In this document: piece by piece, positions 25,592 to 35,372 of the stretch
Numbering within the stretch: position 1 is the first letter of the stretch
Layout: every line of letters begins with the position of its first letter
From: JAMHWD01 sp035911135
GTDB taxonomy: Bacteria; Pseudomonadota; Alphaproteobacteria; Micavibrionales; Micavibrionaceae
Length of the DNA: 64,000 bases
Assembly (NCBI GenBank): GCA_035911135.1
Contig: JAMHWD010000034.1
Span: forward strand, 1-64,000
Direction of reading: 5' to 3'
The notes under the pieces: generated by a model
Told to the model about the DNA's origin: nothing
The model's database searches: none
What the model saw: only the letters and a program-made list of their open reading frames with translations
Program-made: the position numbers and the translations under genes

Positions 25592-26296
25592 TCATATCAA
25601 GCATAAAATCTTTAATGCGGCGGTTTCTGCACGTAATATATTGTCGCCAAGGCTTACGAATTTGATATTTTCCTGCGCAGAAAGCCTTTCAATTTCCTCA
25701 AGGGTAAACCCGCCTTCCGGGCCTATCAGGCCGGCAACATCACCCGCCATTCTCTGGGCTTGCGGGGCCGGGTGATCGCCGCGCTCGATACAGGCCAGAA
25801 TATCCCCGTTATAATGCTTTACCGCCGCAAACATATCTATAACCGGCTGCAGAACAGGCAAATCCAGCCTTTCGCATTGTTCGGCGGCTTCTATGATCTG
25901 GGCCTGCAGGCGATCTTCCTTCAGCGCCCGCACTTCCGTGTAACGCGTTACAATGGGATGCAAATCCGTCACCCCCAGCTCCACCGCCTTTTCGATCAAA
26001 AAATCCATGCGGTTCTTTTTTATGGGCGCAAAAAACAGGTGAACACGGCGCTTTAAGGGCAATTGAGGCCGCAATAACGTCTCCAGTTCAATTTCTGCAT
26101 TCTTTTTGCCAATAGCGGCAATGCGCCCCAGAAACTCCCCGTCTTGCCCATTAAAAAGGCGCAAAATATCGCCCGGCCCGCGCCGCAGAACATTTTTGAG
26201 ATAATGCGCCTGCCCCTCATCCAGCACCGCATGACCACCGGACACCAGATTGGCAGGGGTATAAAGGCGCGGCGCTTTCGTGGTAGGATCCATCAT
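25592..26296 (-). CDS. rsmE: 16S rRNA (uracil-1498-N3) methyltransferase
   Basis: SPOUT-fold methyltransferase modifying U1498 of 16S rRNA. The 234-residue product has the N-terminal PUA-like block (RLYTPANL, HYLKNVLRRGPGD), KNRMDFLIEKAVELGV, the knot region GPEGGFTLEEIE and SLGDNILRAETAAL. The longer upstream frame is only the antisense of ubiA. The start at 26296 overlaps the ubiA start codon on the other strand. Confidence 0.94.
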   Translation of the reverse strand: MMDPTTKAPRLYTPANLVSGGHAVLDEGQAHYLKNVLRRGPGDILRLFNGQDGEFLGRIAAIGKKNAEIELETLLRPQLPLKRRVHLFFAPIKKNRMDFLIEKAVELGVTDLHPIVTRYTEVRALKEDRLQAQIIEAAEQCERLDLPVLQPVIDMFAAVKHYNGDILACIERGDHPAPQAQRMAGDVAGLIGPEGGFTLEEIERLSAQENIKFVSLGDNILRAETAALKILCLI

Positions 26297-27218
26297 GGAA
26301 ACAGTCAAACCCGAAATCCGCACCGATATCAAGCCTGATTCCCCCATTGTGGCGATCCTGCCGCCGCGCTGGCGGCCTTTTGCCATCCTCATGCGCCTTG
26401 ACCGGCCGATTGGCTGGTGGCTTTTGCTGCTGCCCGGATGGTGGTCGATTGCCCTCGCCGGGGGCGGTTTTTCAAACATGGGTGCGTGGGAATGGTATCT
26501 GATGGGCGCATTTTTCATTGGTGCCATCACGATGCGCGGGGCCGGATGCGTGATCAATGACCTTTGGGACCGCAAACTGGACAGGCAGGTCGAACGCACG
26601 CAAGACCGCCCCATTGCCAGCGGTGCGGTTACAGTCAGACAAGGCCTCGAATTTCTGGCCGGGCTTTTGGGCGTAGGATTTCTGGTCCTCATCACCCTGC
26701 CCGCCACATCTATAATTCTGGGGCTTGCCGCCATGCCCCTGATTATCCTCTACCCCCTTATGAAACGCATTACCTATTGGCCGCAGGCATTCCTGGGGAT
26801 CACATTCAATTTCGGCGCATTAATGGGATGGGCCGCCGTAACTGATGATCTCAGCCTTACGGCTTTATTGCTGTATATCGGCGGGATTTTCTGGACCCTT
26901 GGATACGATACGATCTATGCCCATCAGGACAAGGAAGATGACATTCTGGCCGGCATCAAATCAACGGCGCTGAAATTCGGCCCGGCTGCCAAATCATGGG
27001 TGGCAGCCTTTTACACAGCCGCCATGGCCTGTTTTGCGTTGGCCGTCATCAGCATGGCCACATCCGTTTTCAGCCTGTTGCTGCTCGTGCCGCCGATTGT
27101 CCATATGGCCCTGCAGCTGGATGGCTGGGATACGCATAATGAAACCAGCGCCCTTCGGATTTTCAAATCCAACCGCAATTTCGGATTGCTGATGCTGGCG
27201 GCGTGTATGCTGGCCTAG
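26295..27218 (+). CDS. ubiA: 4-hydroxybenzoate polyprenyltransferase
   Basis: Membrane prenyltransferase of ubiquinone synthesis, joining the polyprenyl chain to 4-hydroxybenzoate. The 307-residue protein shows the two aspartate-rich motifs NDLWDRKLDRQVERTQDRP and YDTIYAHQDKEDD and about eight membrane helices. TAGGA (26284-26288) supports the ATG at 26295. Divergent from rsmE with overlapping start codons; its stop overlaps the next, convergent gene. Confidence 0.95.
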   Translation: METVKPEIRTDIKPDSPIVAILPPRWRPFAILMRLDRPIGWWLLLLPGWWSIALAGGGFSNMGAWEWYLMGAFFIGAITMRGAGCVINDLWDRKLDRQVERTQDRPIASGAVTVRQGLEFLAGLLGVGFLVLITLPATSIILGLAAMPLIILYPLMKRITYWPQAFLGITFNFGALMGWAAVTDDLSLTALLLYIGGIFWTLGYDTIYAHQDKEDDILAGIKSTALKFGPAAKSWVAAFYTAAMACFALAVISMATSVFSLLLLVPPIVHMALQLDGWDTHNETSALRIFKSNRNFGLLMLAACMLA

Positions 27219-27745
27219 CGCCGGCGATCAAAGAGATTGATCACTTCCGCAGATGGCACAGGCGGAAGCTCGACCTCCGCTGCGCCGCCGCCCGTAAACT
27301 CCACGACCTTATCGCGCAGATGAATCTTAGAATCATTATTGATTTCGTGGATATGGCCGTTAAAAAATGCCGCCTCCAAAAACGCATATTCCAGCGATTC
27401 AGGTGAGACCAGTTTTCGGTCGCCAAAAAGAACCGCATGTTCACTACGCGCCTGATGCGCCAGCAAAGCGGAAAAATCGCGGCGAATGGCCCTGAAATGC
27501 TGGGCTGCAAAGCCTGCAGCCTTGCCCATTTCCTCGATATGCTCCAGATGCTTTGCGACCGGCGGATCAAATATGGTCACAGTCGGCACGCGGACAGATG
27601 ATTGAAACAGTTTCACCTTGGCCGGATTGGTTTTTTCGCTCATGCCCACGGGAACCATGTCACGGGCCAGCCCCAGATCAATATTTTTGATCAACTGGCG
27701 ACTGACGTCAAAAAATTCGGTAAGAGCCCTAGCTTCCCAGACCAT
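27215..27745 (-). CDS. Hypothetical protein, 176 residues
   Basis: A soluble protein without recognised family. AGGGAAA lies upstream of the ATG at 27745. Visible segments are a helical N-terminus (EFFDVSRQLIKNIDLGLARD), HLEHIEEMGKAAGFAAQHF and a C-terminal VINLFDRRR. There is no signal peptide, membrane helix or catalytic motif. Its stop overlaps that of ubiA. Confidence 0.62.
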   Translation of the reverse strand: MVWEARALTEFFDVSRQLIKNIDLGLARDMVPVGMSEKTNPAKVKLFQSSVRVPTVTIFDPPVAKHLEHIEEMGKAAGFAAQHFRAIRRDFSALLAHQARSEHAVLFGDRKLVSPESLEYAFLEAAFFNGHIHEINNDSKIHLRDKVVEFTGGGAAEVELPPVPSAEVINLFDRRR

Positions 27746-27851
27746 ATTTATTATTTCCCTGATTTTATATTTTATTTTTTATTTGAAAAAATAATATGCA
27801 AATGGAATTATGGTGTCAATAAATGATAATAAACAGGGACATAATAATCAC

Positions 27852-28385
27852 ATGAAAGCCGCCGCCGCCGCCCTTTCACTTACGCCCAACACCCCTACGC
27901 ACAAGGTTGTGACGATCCTGTCTATTGAATGGCAGGCATTGCGCCGCCAATCGCTGCTGATCATGCCGCAACCCCAAAGCCTGACCGCAAGGCGCATCTG
28001 GGAAGGGTTTGATAAAATTGCGGCTGATCGCAGAGGCCAGCTGGCCATAGGCCCGGCAGAAGCGCAAGACATCCTGAAAAAAATTGCAAAAGATCCCGAA
28101 ACCGCCATGGAAGATGATGGCCTGAACGCCGCATTTGCCGCAGCCGTATCTGCCATATCATTTGAGAAAACATACCAACCCAAAAATAATGCCAGCCTTG
28201 CGCCGATTATCGATGATATCCCCTTTGCCGGCGCAAAAAAACTTGTGCGCCGCGTGGCCGATGTCCTTGGCAAAAAGGAACAGCCGCGCGCCCGCATATC
28301 GCGGCTTGATATTTTCGGGATCCCCCGCTTTCAGGAAGATGATGGTTTTGCCGCCCGCGTCCTATCCGCCATAGATGTTGCGTAA
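27852..28385 (+). CDS. Hypothetical protein, 177 residues
   Basis: Soluble, alanine-rich and helical; no family recognised. The ATG at 27852 (MKAAAAALSL) is preferred. An ATG at 27810 would add 14 residues, and neither has a strong ribosome site. The last 24 bases overlap the end of the NAD-glutamate dehydrogenase gene on the other strand, a convergent overlap. Confidence 0.58.
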   Translation: MKAAAAALSLTPNTPTHKVVTILSIEWQALRRQSLLIMPQPQSLTARRIWEGFDKIAADRRGQLAIGPAEAQDILKKIAKDPETAMEDDGLNAAFAAAVSAISFEKTYQPKNNASLAPIIDDIPFAGAKKLVRRVADVLGKKEQPRARISRLDIFGIPRFQEDDGFAARVLSAIDVA

Positions 28386-31300
28386 GCGCTGCTCGGCGAT
28401 CACCAGCATTGGCAAATCAATCGTAGCCGCCCGGCGCATCTCGGCAAAGAGCGGATCAATCTGCGCGGTGAGCTTGGCATGATCTTCAAGCCAGTTATCC
28501 AGCATGGAGGATTTTTTGCCCGGCGCATCTTTTTTCCCGGATGATTTCATATCCTGCAGCACGCGCAGCGTCATACCCGCCTGACAGCCAAAAAGCTGAT
28601 CGACAAGACCGGCCGTTGCCTGTGCATGCCAGTAATCATCCGAGTTCAGGTATTTCGCCTGCTGACGCAGCCAATCCATATGGAACCGCTCGCCAAGGCC
28701 AAAATAAATCTGCGCCGTGGCCACAAGATCCTGTTTGTAATCCAGCGCCATGCGGATGATATCGCAAGCCGATGCCAGAACCGGCATCAGCGCGATTTGC
28801 TGGGCCAGCGCCTTGGGCAGGCCATTGCCGATACCCGCCTTAACGCGCATCTCGATGCTCTCGCGCAGATTAGGCGTGAGGACTTTTTCGAGATTTTTCT
28901 TCAAGGCCTCAATACCCTTGCCGAAATCACGGACATCGCCGGCAACATCAACCTTGCGATCAACACGCGTGAGGAACCATGTCACGGCATGTTCCGCCAG
29001 CAAGGCAATATCACGCATGGCGCGGAGCTGAACCTCCGCCGGAACCTTGCCATCCAGCGCCTCGATCTGATCCCAAAGCGCGCGCAGACCAAAAGCATCA
29101 CGCACCGTGATATAGGCACGCGCCACATCGGACGGGCTTGCGCCCGTCTTGCGGCAACGCGACATGACAAATGTCGGCCCCATGCGGTTGATCAGTGAAT
29201 TCGACATGGTGGTGGCGATAATCTCGCGGCGCAGACGATGGCCAAAGATTTCCTTGCGGTATTTGTTCTGGAGCGCTTCGGGGAAATACCCGACCAGCCA
29301 TTCTTCCAGATCAAGACTGTCCGGCAAATCCGATTTCAGAATTTCCTTGGCAAATACGATTTTGGAATAGGCCAGCAACACGCAAAGCTCCGGCCTTGTC
29401 ATGCCCTTGCCCGTACGCAGGCGGGATTCAATCATATCCTGATCCGGCAGATATTCGATCTTGCGGTCAAGGCCGTGATCACGCTCAAGTTCCTGAATGA
29501 AATCTTCCTGAATTTTGAGCGTCTCGCGCGCCTGCAATTCGGCAAGGCTGATGGCCTGGGCCTGCTGGTAATTGGTGCGTAAAACCAGATCGCCAACCTC
29601 ATCGGTCATCTTTTCCAGCAAGACATTACGCGCCTTAAGATCCATCTTGTGATCTTTCGAGCGCATGATATCGGTCATCAAAATCTTGATATTGACCTCA
29701 TGGTCGGATGAATCAACACCGCCCGAATTATCCAGGAAGTCTGTATTGATCTTGCCGCCGCGTTCCGAAAATTCAATCCGGCCCAATTGCGTCACGCCCA
29801 GATTGGCGCCTTCGCCAATAACCTTGGCGCGGATTTCTTTTGAATCCAGACGCACCGCATCATTGGCCTTATCGCCCACTTCCTGATGGCTTTCGCGGCT
29901 GGATTTGATATACGTGCCGATACCGCCAAACCAAAGCAGATCCGTACGCATTTTCAAAATCGCCCGCATCAGCTCGGCCGGGGAGACTTTCTCCTTCGGC
30001 AGATCAAACCGCGCCTGAATTTCCGGTGTCAGGATGAGCGTTTTTTCGCTGCGGGAATAGATGCGCCCGCCCTTGGAAAGTTTCTTGGTATCATATCCAT
30101 CCCATCCCTTGACCTCGCGGAACAAACGCTCGCGCTCTTTAAACGAGCTGGCTGGGTCGGGATCAGGATCGCAGAAAATATGCAAATGGTTAAACGCGCC
30201 AACCAGACGGATATGAGGCGATAGCAGCATACCGTTACCAAATACGTCTCCGCCCATATCGCCAACGCCAGCCACATCGAAGGGGCGTTTTTGGATATCG
30301 TGATTGAGCTGGCGAAAATGCGCCTTGACGGATTCCCAGCCACCGCGCGCGGTAATACCCATTTTCTTGTGATCGTAACCGGCAGAGCCGCCCGATGCGA
30401 ACGCATCACCCAGCCAGAATCCATGCGCCAGCGAAAGCGAATTGGCGATATCGGAAAACGTTGCCGTTCCCTTATCGGCGGCCACCACCAGATACGGATC
30501 ATCCCCATCGCGGCGCACCACGTCCTTGGGCGGGATGATTTTTGATCCCTTTAAATTATCGGTGATATCAAGAAGCGCCTGAATGAAAGTCTTGTAACAG
30601 CGAATACCCTCATCGCGGAATTCTTCGCGTGTTTTGGTGGGCGTTTTTACAACAAAACCGCCCTTGGCACCCATGGGCACGATGACGGAATTCTTCACCA
30701 TCTGCGCCTTGAGCAAGCCCAGAATTTCAGTGCGGAAATCCTCGTGCCTGTCCGACCAGCGAAGCCCCCCGCGTGCAATCTTATCCCCGCGCAAATGAAC
30801 GGCCTCGACCTGCGGGGAATAGACAAATATCTCGCGGTAAGGCTTGGGGTCCGGCATGTCGGACACAGAGCGGGAATCCACCTTGATCGCCAGATAAGGC
30901 TTGGCCTTGCCAGCATCGGTGCGCGAGTAATAATTGGTGCGGAGCGTAGCATCAATCAACTGGGTGATGCTGCGGATAATGCGGTCTTGATCAAGGGATT
31001 CAACCTTCTCCAGCGCGGCATCAATCTTGGTATGCGCCGCCGCAACGAGCGCCGGGGATTTATCCAGCGTTTCAGGATTATGATAGGCCTTGAACAGTTC
31101 AACGATCTGCTTTGTTATACCCGCATTTTCTGTCAGCGCCTTTTCGATGTAAGGGACGCTGTAAGGTGATCTGATCTGGCGCATATACCGCACATAAGTC
31201 CGCAGCGCCGAAATTTCATGCCAGTTTAAATTAGCGCTCAGGGCCAGACGGTTGAGCGTATCGTTTTCCATGAAGTGGAACCAGATCTGGCAGAAGGCCC

Positions 31301-33212
31301 GTTCGAAATTCCGCTTCACATCCTGCACATCAGCAAAATCCGGCATGTCCGGCACTTCGAGCAGGAAATCATGAATCCAGATCGATCCATCAAAACCACT
31401 TGGCTTGATTTCAAATGGCAGCTCGGCAATGGCACGCAATCCCATATTCTCCAAAATCGGCAATACATCCGAAAGTGTGATGGGTTTGTGCGGGTTATAG
31501 ACTTTCAGGCGCAATTGTCCCTTGGCCACATCATCCGGGCGATAGAGATCGAGATTCATCGATCCCGTCTGCACCACTGTCTCGATTTTATTGATATCGA
31601 ATACGGCCTGCTTGGGGCGGTAACGGGCCGTGTAATCAATCGGAAAAGCATGGCCGTAGCGCAGCGTCAGATCCGTGATTTCGGCGGTGTCCGTTTTTTC
31701 CTTGGTGATGGCCACCGACATCAGCTCTGGCCATGTCTGGCCAGCTTCCTGCAGCATAACCTCGATTTTGGATGGATCATATTTGGGCGGATTTTTCTGG
31801 CTGATTTTCATCAGGATCATCACCCGCGCAAAAACGGAATCATCCATGGATGTATAGAAATTCCAGCACTCGCCCGATAACTCATTCTCCAAAATGCCAA
31901 TCATCGCGGCGCGAAGATCCGAGCTGAAACGGTCACGCGGAATATAGATCAGGCAGGAAATATAACGCCCGAACGGATCATGACGCATGAACAGCGCAAT
32001 GCGCTGGCGTTCCTGCAGACGCAGGATATTAAGCGCGGTATCCAAAAGATGGGCATTATCAATCTGGAACAATTCATCGCGCGGATAGCGCTCAAGAATG
32101 TGACGCAGGGCCTTGTAATCATGGCTGTTCTCCAGAAAACCCGAGAGCTGCATGACCTGCTCGACCTTCTCGCGCAGATAAGGAACGCTGCCCACGCTGC
32201 GGGAATAGGTGACGGACGTAAACAATCCCAAAAAGAGTTTTTCACCCGTCACACGGCCTTTTTCATCATAGGTCTTGATGGCAACGGCATCCATCGGGAC
32301 GCGGCGATGTACGGTCGAAAGGCGGTTGGTCTTGGAAACAGAAACAGGCTCAAGCTTGCGGCGCAGCTCCTGCAAATTGCGCGGCAGGCCTTCGTCTGTC
32401 TCGCTGATATAGGCGGATTTGAAATCCTCCGCCAGCAGCCCCAGCCCCTTGCCCTTGACGGTCTTGCTTTTCAGATCGCCATTCTTTTCCACGAACTGAT
32501 ATTCACGGTAACCCAGCATGGTAAAATTATTATCATGCAGGTAATCCAGAAACGCGCAGTATTTTTCAATGTCTTTCAGAGTCTGTTTCAAAGGCGCGTT
32601 GGCGAGTTCTTCACGGGCCTGCGCGAGATTGGCCAGCATCGCTTTCCAGTCGCGGTTGGCGTAATAAACATCGCCCATGGCGGTATAAATGCCTTCCTTG
32701 AGCTGGCTCAGAATTTCCGGCGTAAGCGTATCTTTAATCTGGATATGGATATGCGATTGGCGCAGACGTTCCTTGTTCTTGGAACGATCCGTGGTGGCAT
32801 CACGCACCATGCCCTTGTCATCATATTCGATATACAAAATCGGGTGCAGCAAAAGATCAATCAGCAATTTATGGCGGTTGATTTCCGCGATCACGGAATC
32901 CACAAGGAAGGCCATATCGTCACTGACAATATCAATGATTGTCTTGCGGGCAAGGCCGGATTTCACCGCGCTTTCTGTGATCTTGATTTTCGGCTCGCCA
33001 TGCTGGCGCTTATTGGCCAGTTCCCAGTGAATAGATGCCATATTCGCCAGCAGTCTTTCGTCAAAGAGGCCAATATCATCCGGCGAGATTGCCGCGCCCA
33101 TGATTTCCAGCATCTTTTTTTGCCCCAACGGCGCGCGCGATGGCATGGCGGCCTGCGCCGTTTGAATCAGTTTTTGCACCTTGGAAGGTGTAGTTTTTAA
33201 GGATTGCGACAT
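28362..33212 (-). CDS. gdhB: NAD-specific glutamate dehydrogenase, large (about 180 kDa) type
   Basis: Oxidises glutamate to 2-oxoglutarate and ammonia with NAD. At about 1616 residues it belongs to the L_180 class. A long N-terminal regulatory region with ACT-like parts leads to the catalytic core (GGLRWSDRHEDFRTEILGL, QMVKNSVIVPMGAKGGFV, GDMGGDVFGNGMLLS, WFGGIGTYIKSS, GEGANLGVTQLGRIEF), then a helical C-terminal domain. The ATG at 33212 (SQSLKTTPSKVQ) is chosen; the frame stays open to 33335 across the probable promoter. Divergent from ctaG. Confidence 0.95.
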   Translation of the reverse strand: MSQSLKTTPSKVQKLIQTAQAAMPSRAPLGQKKMLEIMGAAISPDDIGLFDERLLANMASIHWELANKRQHGEPKIKITESAVKSGLARKTIIDIVSDDMAFLVDSVIAEINRHKLLIDLLLHPILYIEYDDKGMVRDATTDRSKNKERLRQSHIHIQIKDTLTPEILSQLKEGIYTAMGDVYYANRDWKAMLANLAQAREELANAPLKQTLKDIEKYCAFLDYLHDNNFTMLGYREYQFVEKNGDLKSKTVKGKGLGLLAEDFKSAYISETDEGLPRNLQELRRKLEPVSVSKTNRLSTVHRRVPMDAVAIKTYDEKGRVTGEKLFLGLFTSVTYSRSVGSVPYLREKVEQVMQLSGFLENSHDYKALRHILERYPRDELFQIDNAHLLDTALNILRLQERQRIALFMRHDPFGRYISCLIYIPRDRFSSDLRAAMIGILENELSGECWNFYTSMDDSVFARVMILMKISQKNPPKYDPSKIEVMLQEAGQTWPELMSVAITKEKTDTAEITDLTLRYGHAFPIDYTARYRPKQAVFDINKIETVVQTGSMNLDLYRPDDVAKGQLRLKVYNPHKPITLSDVLPILENMGLRAIAELPFEIKPSGFDGSIWIHDFLLEVPDMPDFADVQDVKRNFERAFCQIWFHFMENDTLNRLALSANLNWHEISALRTYVRYMRQIRSPYSVPYIEKALTENAGITKQIVELFKAYHNPETLDKSPALVAAAHTKIDAALEKVESLDQDRIIRSITQLIDATLRTNYYSRTDAGKAKPYLAIKVDSRSVSDMPDPKPYREIFVYSPQVEAVHLRGDKIARGGLRWSDRHEDFRTEILGLLKAQMVKNSVIVPMGAKGGFVVKTPTKTREEFRDEGIRCYKTFIQALLDITDNLKGSKIIPPKDVVRRDGDDPYLVVAADKGTATFSDIANSLSLAHGFWLGDAFASGGSAGYDHKKMGITARGGWESVKAHFRQLNHDIQKRPFDVAGVGDMGGDVFGNGMLLSPHIRLVGAFNHLHIFCDPDPDPASSFKERERLFREVKGWDGYDTKKLSKGGRIYSRSEKTLILTPEIQARFDLPKEKVSPAELMRAILKMRTDLLWFGGIGTYIKSSRESHQEVGDKANDAVRLDSKEIRAKVIGEGANLGVTQLGRIEFSERGGKINTDFLDNSGGVDSSDHEVNIKILMTDIMRSKDHKMDLKARNVLLEKMTDEVGDLVLRTNYQQAQAISLAELQARETLKIQEDFIQELERDHGLDRKIEYLPDQDMIESRLRTGKGMTRPELCVLLAYSKIVFAKEILKSDLPDSLDLEEWLVGYFPEALQNKYRKEIFGHRLRREIIATTMSNSLINRMGPTFVMSRCRKTGASPSDVARAYITVRDAFGLRALWDQIEALDGKVPAEVQLRAMRDIALLAEHAVTWFLTRVDRKVDVAGDVRDFGKGIEALKKNLEKVLTPNLRESIEMRVKAGIGNGLPKALAQQIALMPVLASACDIIRMALDYKQDLVATAQIYFGLGERFHMDWLRQQAKYLNSDDYWHAQATAGLVDQLFGCQAGMTLRVLQDMKSSGKKDAPGKKSSMLDNWLEDHAKLTAQIDPLFAEMRRAATIDLPMLVIAEQRLRNIYGG

Positions 33213-33385
33213 GATATTACCGTCTTGGCTGGGCATGGTTTTCACAGGCGAAATGATACGTTCATCGGCCGAAACGTCAAGCGCAATTCGGCTGGAACTT
33301 GCGGGCTTTTTATACTGCACGGCAATAAGAGGCAAAGCATTTTTATTTTATTTTTATCTCTGGACTTTGCGATCAGAATTGCTAC

Positions 33386-34012
33386 ATGGTTCGCGTTATG
33401 AATACCGATGAAGAGCTGATCCGGAAAAACATGCGCCTGGGCCTGATAATTATGGCCGTGGTATTGGGGATGGTTGCCCTGTCTTTTGCCGCTGTCCCGT
33501 TATACGGCCTGTTTTGCCGGGTAACCGGGTTTGGCGGCACAACGCAGGTCTCGGCCTCGCTGCCTGATACGATACTGGATCGCAAGGTCACCGTGGCTTT
33601 CAATACATCCAAGGGGCGCAATTTCTTATGGGATTTCAAGCCGGAAATTCGCAAGGTTGATATACGCCTCGGCGAGCGCGGCATTGCTTCATTTTACGCC
33701 AAAAACAATACTGATTCCCCCCTGACCGGCGTTGCGCTTTATAACGTGACACCGCTCAAGGCCGGCAAATATTTTCATAAAATTCAGTGTTTTTGCTTCA
33801 ACGAGCAAACCCTTCAAGCCGGGCAGGAAGTCTCGATGCCGGTGCTTTTCTATGTGGATCCGGCCATGGATGAGGATCCGGATATGGCCGATGTCACGAC
33901 CATTACACTGTCCTATACCTTTTTTCAGGCAGAAACTGCGGAACTCGACCGCGCCTTGCAGGATTTTTATAACGAGCCATCCAATCCCCAACCCACCCTA
34001 AAGGAGCCATAA
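33386..34012 (+). CDS. ctaG: Cytochrome c oxidase assembly protein CtaG (Cox11-like)
   Basis: Membrane-anchored copper chaperone that delivers CuB to subunit I. Of 208 residues, one N-terminal helix (about 18-38) is followed by the periplasmic domain, with YGLFCRVTGFGG and the copper motif QCFCFNEQTL. Two ATGs (33386, 33398) are possible and neither has a clear Shine-Dalgarno. It heads the plus-strand cox unit, about 14 kb away from ctaB. Confidence 0.94.
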   Translation: MVRVMNTDEELIRKNMRLGLIIMAVVLGMVALSFAAVPLYGLFCRVTGFGGTTQVSASLPDTILDRKVTVAFNTSKGRNFLWDFKPEIRKVDIRLGERGIASFYAKNNTDSPLTGVALYNVTPLKAGKYFHKIQCFCFNEQTLQAGQEVSMPVLFYVDPAMDEDPDMADVTTITLSYTFFQAETAELDRALQDFYNEPSNPQPTLKEP

Positions 34013-34014
34013 AA

Positions 34015-34347
34015 ATGCCTTTACTCGTCAGCCCCATCGACAACCAAACTCCCATGCAGCAGATCGTACGTAACGGCGTTGAAATTGACCGCTGCCCTGT
34101 TTCCGGCGGCGTATGGCTGGATGCGGGTGAGCTGGAGAAACTGCTGGGGGCGGTGCATCAGGCCTCGGTCGATGACCGTCAGGAGTATTTCCAATACCGC
34201 CAGGAGCACCCCCGCCAGGCGCACCGCGCCCCGCCATCAGACTACCGCGGCAAATCCTATCATTACGATGATGATTACGATGATTATCATCAGAAAAAAT
34301 ATGGTAAAAAAAGCCGCATGAAATCAATCTTCGATCTCTTTGATTAA
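34015..34347 (+). CDS. Zinc-ribbon (zf-TFIIB-like) protein that has lost most zinc ligands
   Basis: A 110-residue protein with the framework of the zf-TFIIB family: RNGVEIDRCP then GGVWLDAGELEKLL. Family members bind zinc with two CPxC pairs. Here the ligand positions read S6, D9, C27 and S30, so only one cysteine is left. The C-terminal half is rich in tyrosine, aspartate, histidine and lysine and ends in SIFDLFD. It sits two bases after the ctaG stop, in the cox unit. It probably retains the fold without zinc; its role is unknown. Confidence 0.7.
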   Translation: MPLLVSPIDNQTPMQQIVRNGVEIDRCPVSGGVWLDAGELEKLLGAVHQASVDDRQEYFQYRQEHPRQAHRAPPSDYRGKSYHYDDDYDDYHQKKYGKKSRMKSIFDLFD

Positions 34348-34470
34348 AATCGGCCTGTTTTATTGGTCCGTTTTTGATTATGATCAGACTTGCCCGTGTT
34401 TACCGAATGCTGTAAACCCGACACTGGAATTATTATTACGACTTATCACTAAAACGGATCCATTCATCTC

Positions 34471-35367
34471 ATGGCAGACTTCATCGAATACGGCACAACC
34501 GGCAAACCTCATCCCTACCACCTTGTCAGGCCCAGTATCTGGCCGCTGATTGGTGCGCTGGCGGGCGGCCTGTTTGCCTCAGGCACGATCATGTTCATGC
34601 ATGAAGTTGAGATTGCCGGCCTCAAGCCCGGCATCTGGGCCCCTGTTGCGGGTGTCATGGCCATTATGCTGGTGATGTTTTTCTGGTGGAAGGATGTCCT
34701 GTTCGAGGCTATCACCGAAAAAGCCCATAGCGATATCGCGCTGATTGGCCTGCGTTATGGGATGACACTGTTCATCGCCTCGGAGGTCATGTTCTTCGTG
34801 GCATTTTTCTGGGCGTTTTTTAATGCCTCGCTCTTCCCGACCGAGGCTATCGGCTATGTCTGGCCACCCAAAAACATCCATATCATTCCGCCTTTTGACC
34901 TGCCGTTCCTGATGACCATGATTCTGCTGCTCTCTGGCTGTACGGTCACATGGGCGCATCACGCCATTATCGAGGGCCACAAGGATGAAGCCGTCAAGGC
35001 GCTAGGGATTACCGTGTTTCTGGGCGTATTTTTCCTGTGCTTTCAGGTCTATGAATATGCCCATGCTCATTTCGGCTTTTCCGATGACGTTTATACGTCC
35101 GCCTTCTTTATGGCCACCGGATTCCACGGTTTCCACGTCTTTGTCGGAACGGTGTTTCTGGCTGTATGCTGGCTGCGCGCGATGAAGGGCCATTTCACGC
35201 CGGAGCGTCATTTCGGCTTCGAGGCGGCCGCCTGGTACTGGCATTTTGTTGACGTGGTCTGGCTGTTCCTCTTTATCGCCATATACTGGTGGGGCAATGT
35301 GATCGGAGTCGATCACAGCGCCGGCAAGGCGATTGTCGATGCCGCCGCGGCCGCTGGCGGGCATTAA
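34471..35367 (+). CDS. coxC: Cytochrome c oxidase subunit III
   Basis: Structural oxidase subunit that supports proton uptake into the D-channel. The 298-residue protein has seven membrane helices and the typical N-terminus (KPHPYHLVRPSIWP), RYGMTLFIASEVMFFVAFFW with the membrane glutamate, and FHGFHVFVGT and WYWHFVDVVWLFLF. It lies 123 bases after the zinc-ribbon gene; that gap shows only a 6-bp inverted repeat (34398-34417). Confidence 0.97.
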   Translation: MADFIEYGTTGKPHPYHLVRPSIWPLIGALAGGLFASGTIMFMHEVEIAGLKPGIWAPVAGVMAIMLVMFFWWKDVLFEAITEKAHSDIALIGLRYGMTLFIASEVMFFVAFFWAFFNASLFPTEAIGYVWPPKNIHIIPPFDLPFLMTMILLLSGCTVTWAHHAIIEGHKDEAVKALGITVFLGVFFLCFQVYEYAHAHFGFSDDVYTSAFFMATGFHGFHVFVGTVFLAVCWLRAMKGHFTPERHFGFEAAAWYWHFVDVVWLFLFIAIYWWGNVIGVDHSAGKAIVDAAAAAGGH

Positions 35368-35372
35368 GCACC

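Noticed and set aside
26297..26734. N-terminal extension of the rsmE frame
   Set aside because: The extra residues are the antisense of ubiA; the RsmE N-terminus (RLYTPANL) begins just after the ATG at 26296.
31980..33200. A 406-codon + frame opposite the NAD-GDH gene
   Set aside because: It lies fully antisense to conserved GDH sequence and has no ribosome site or recognisable domain.
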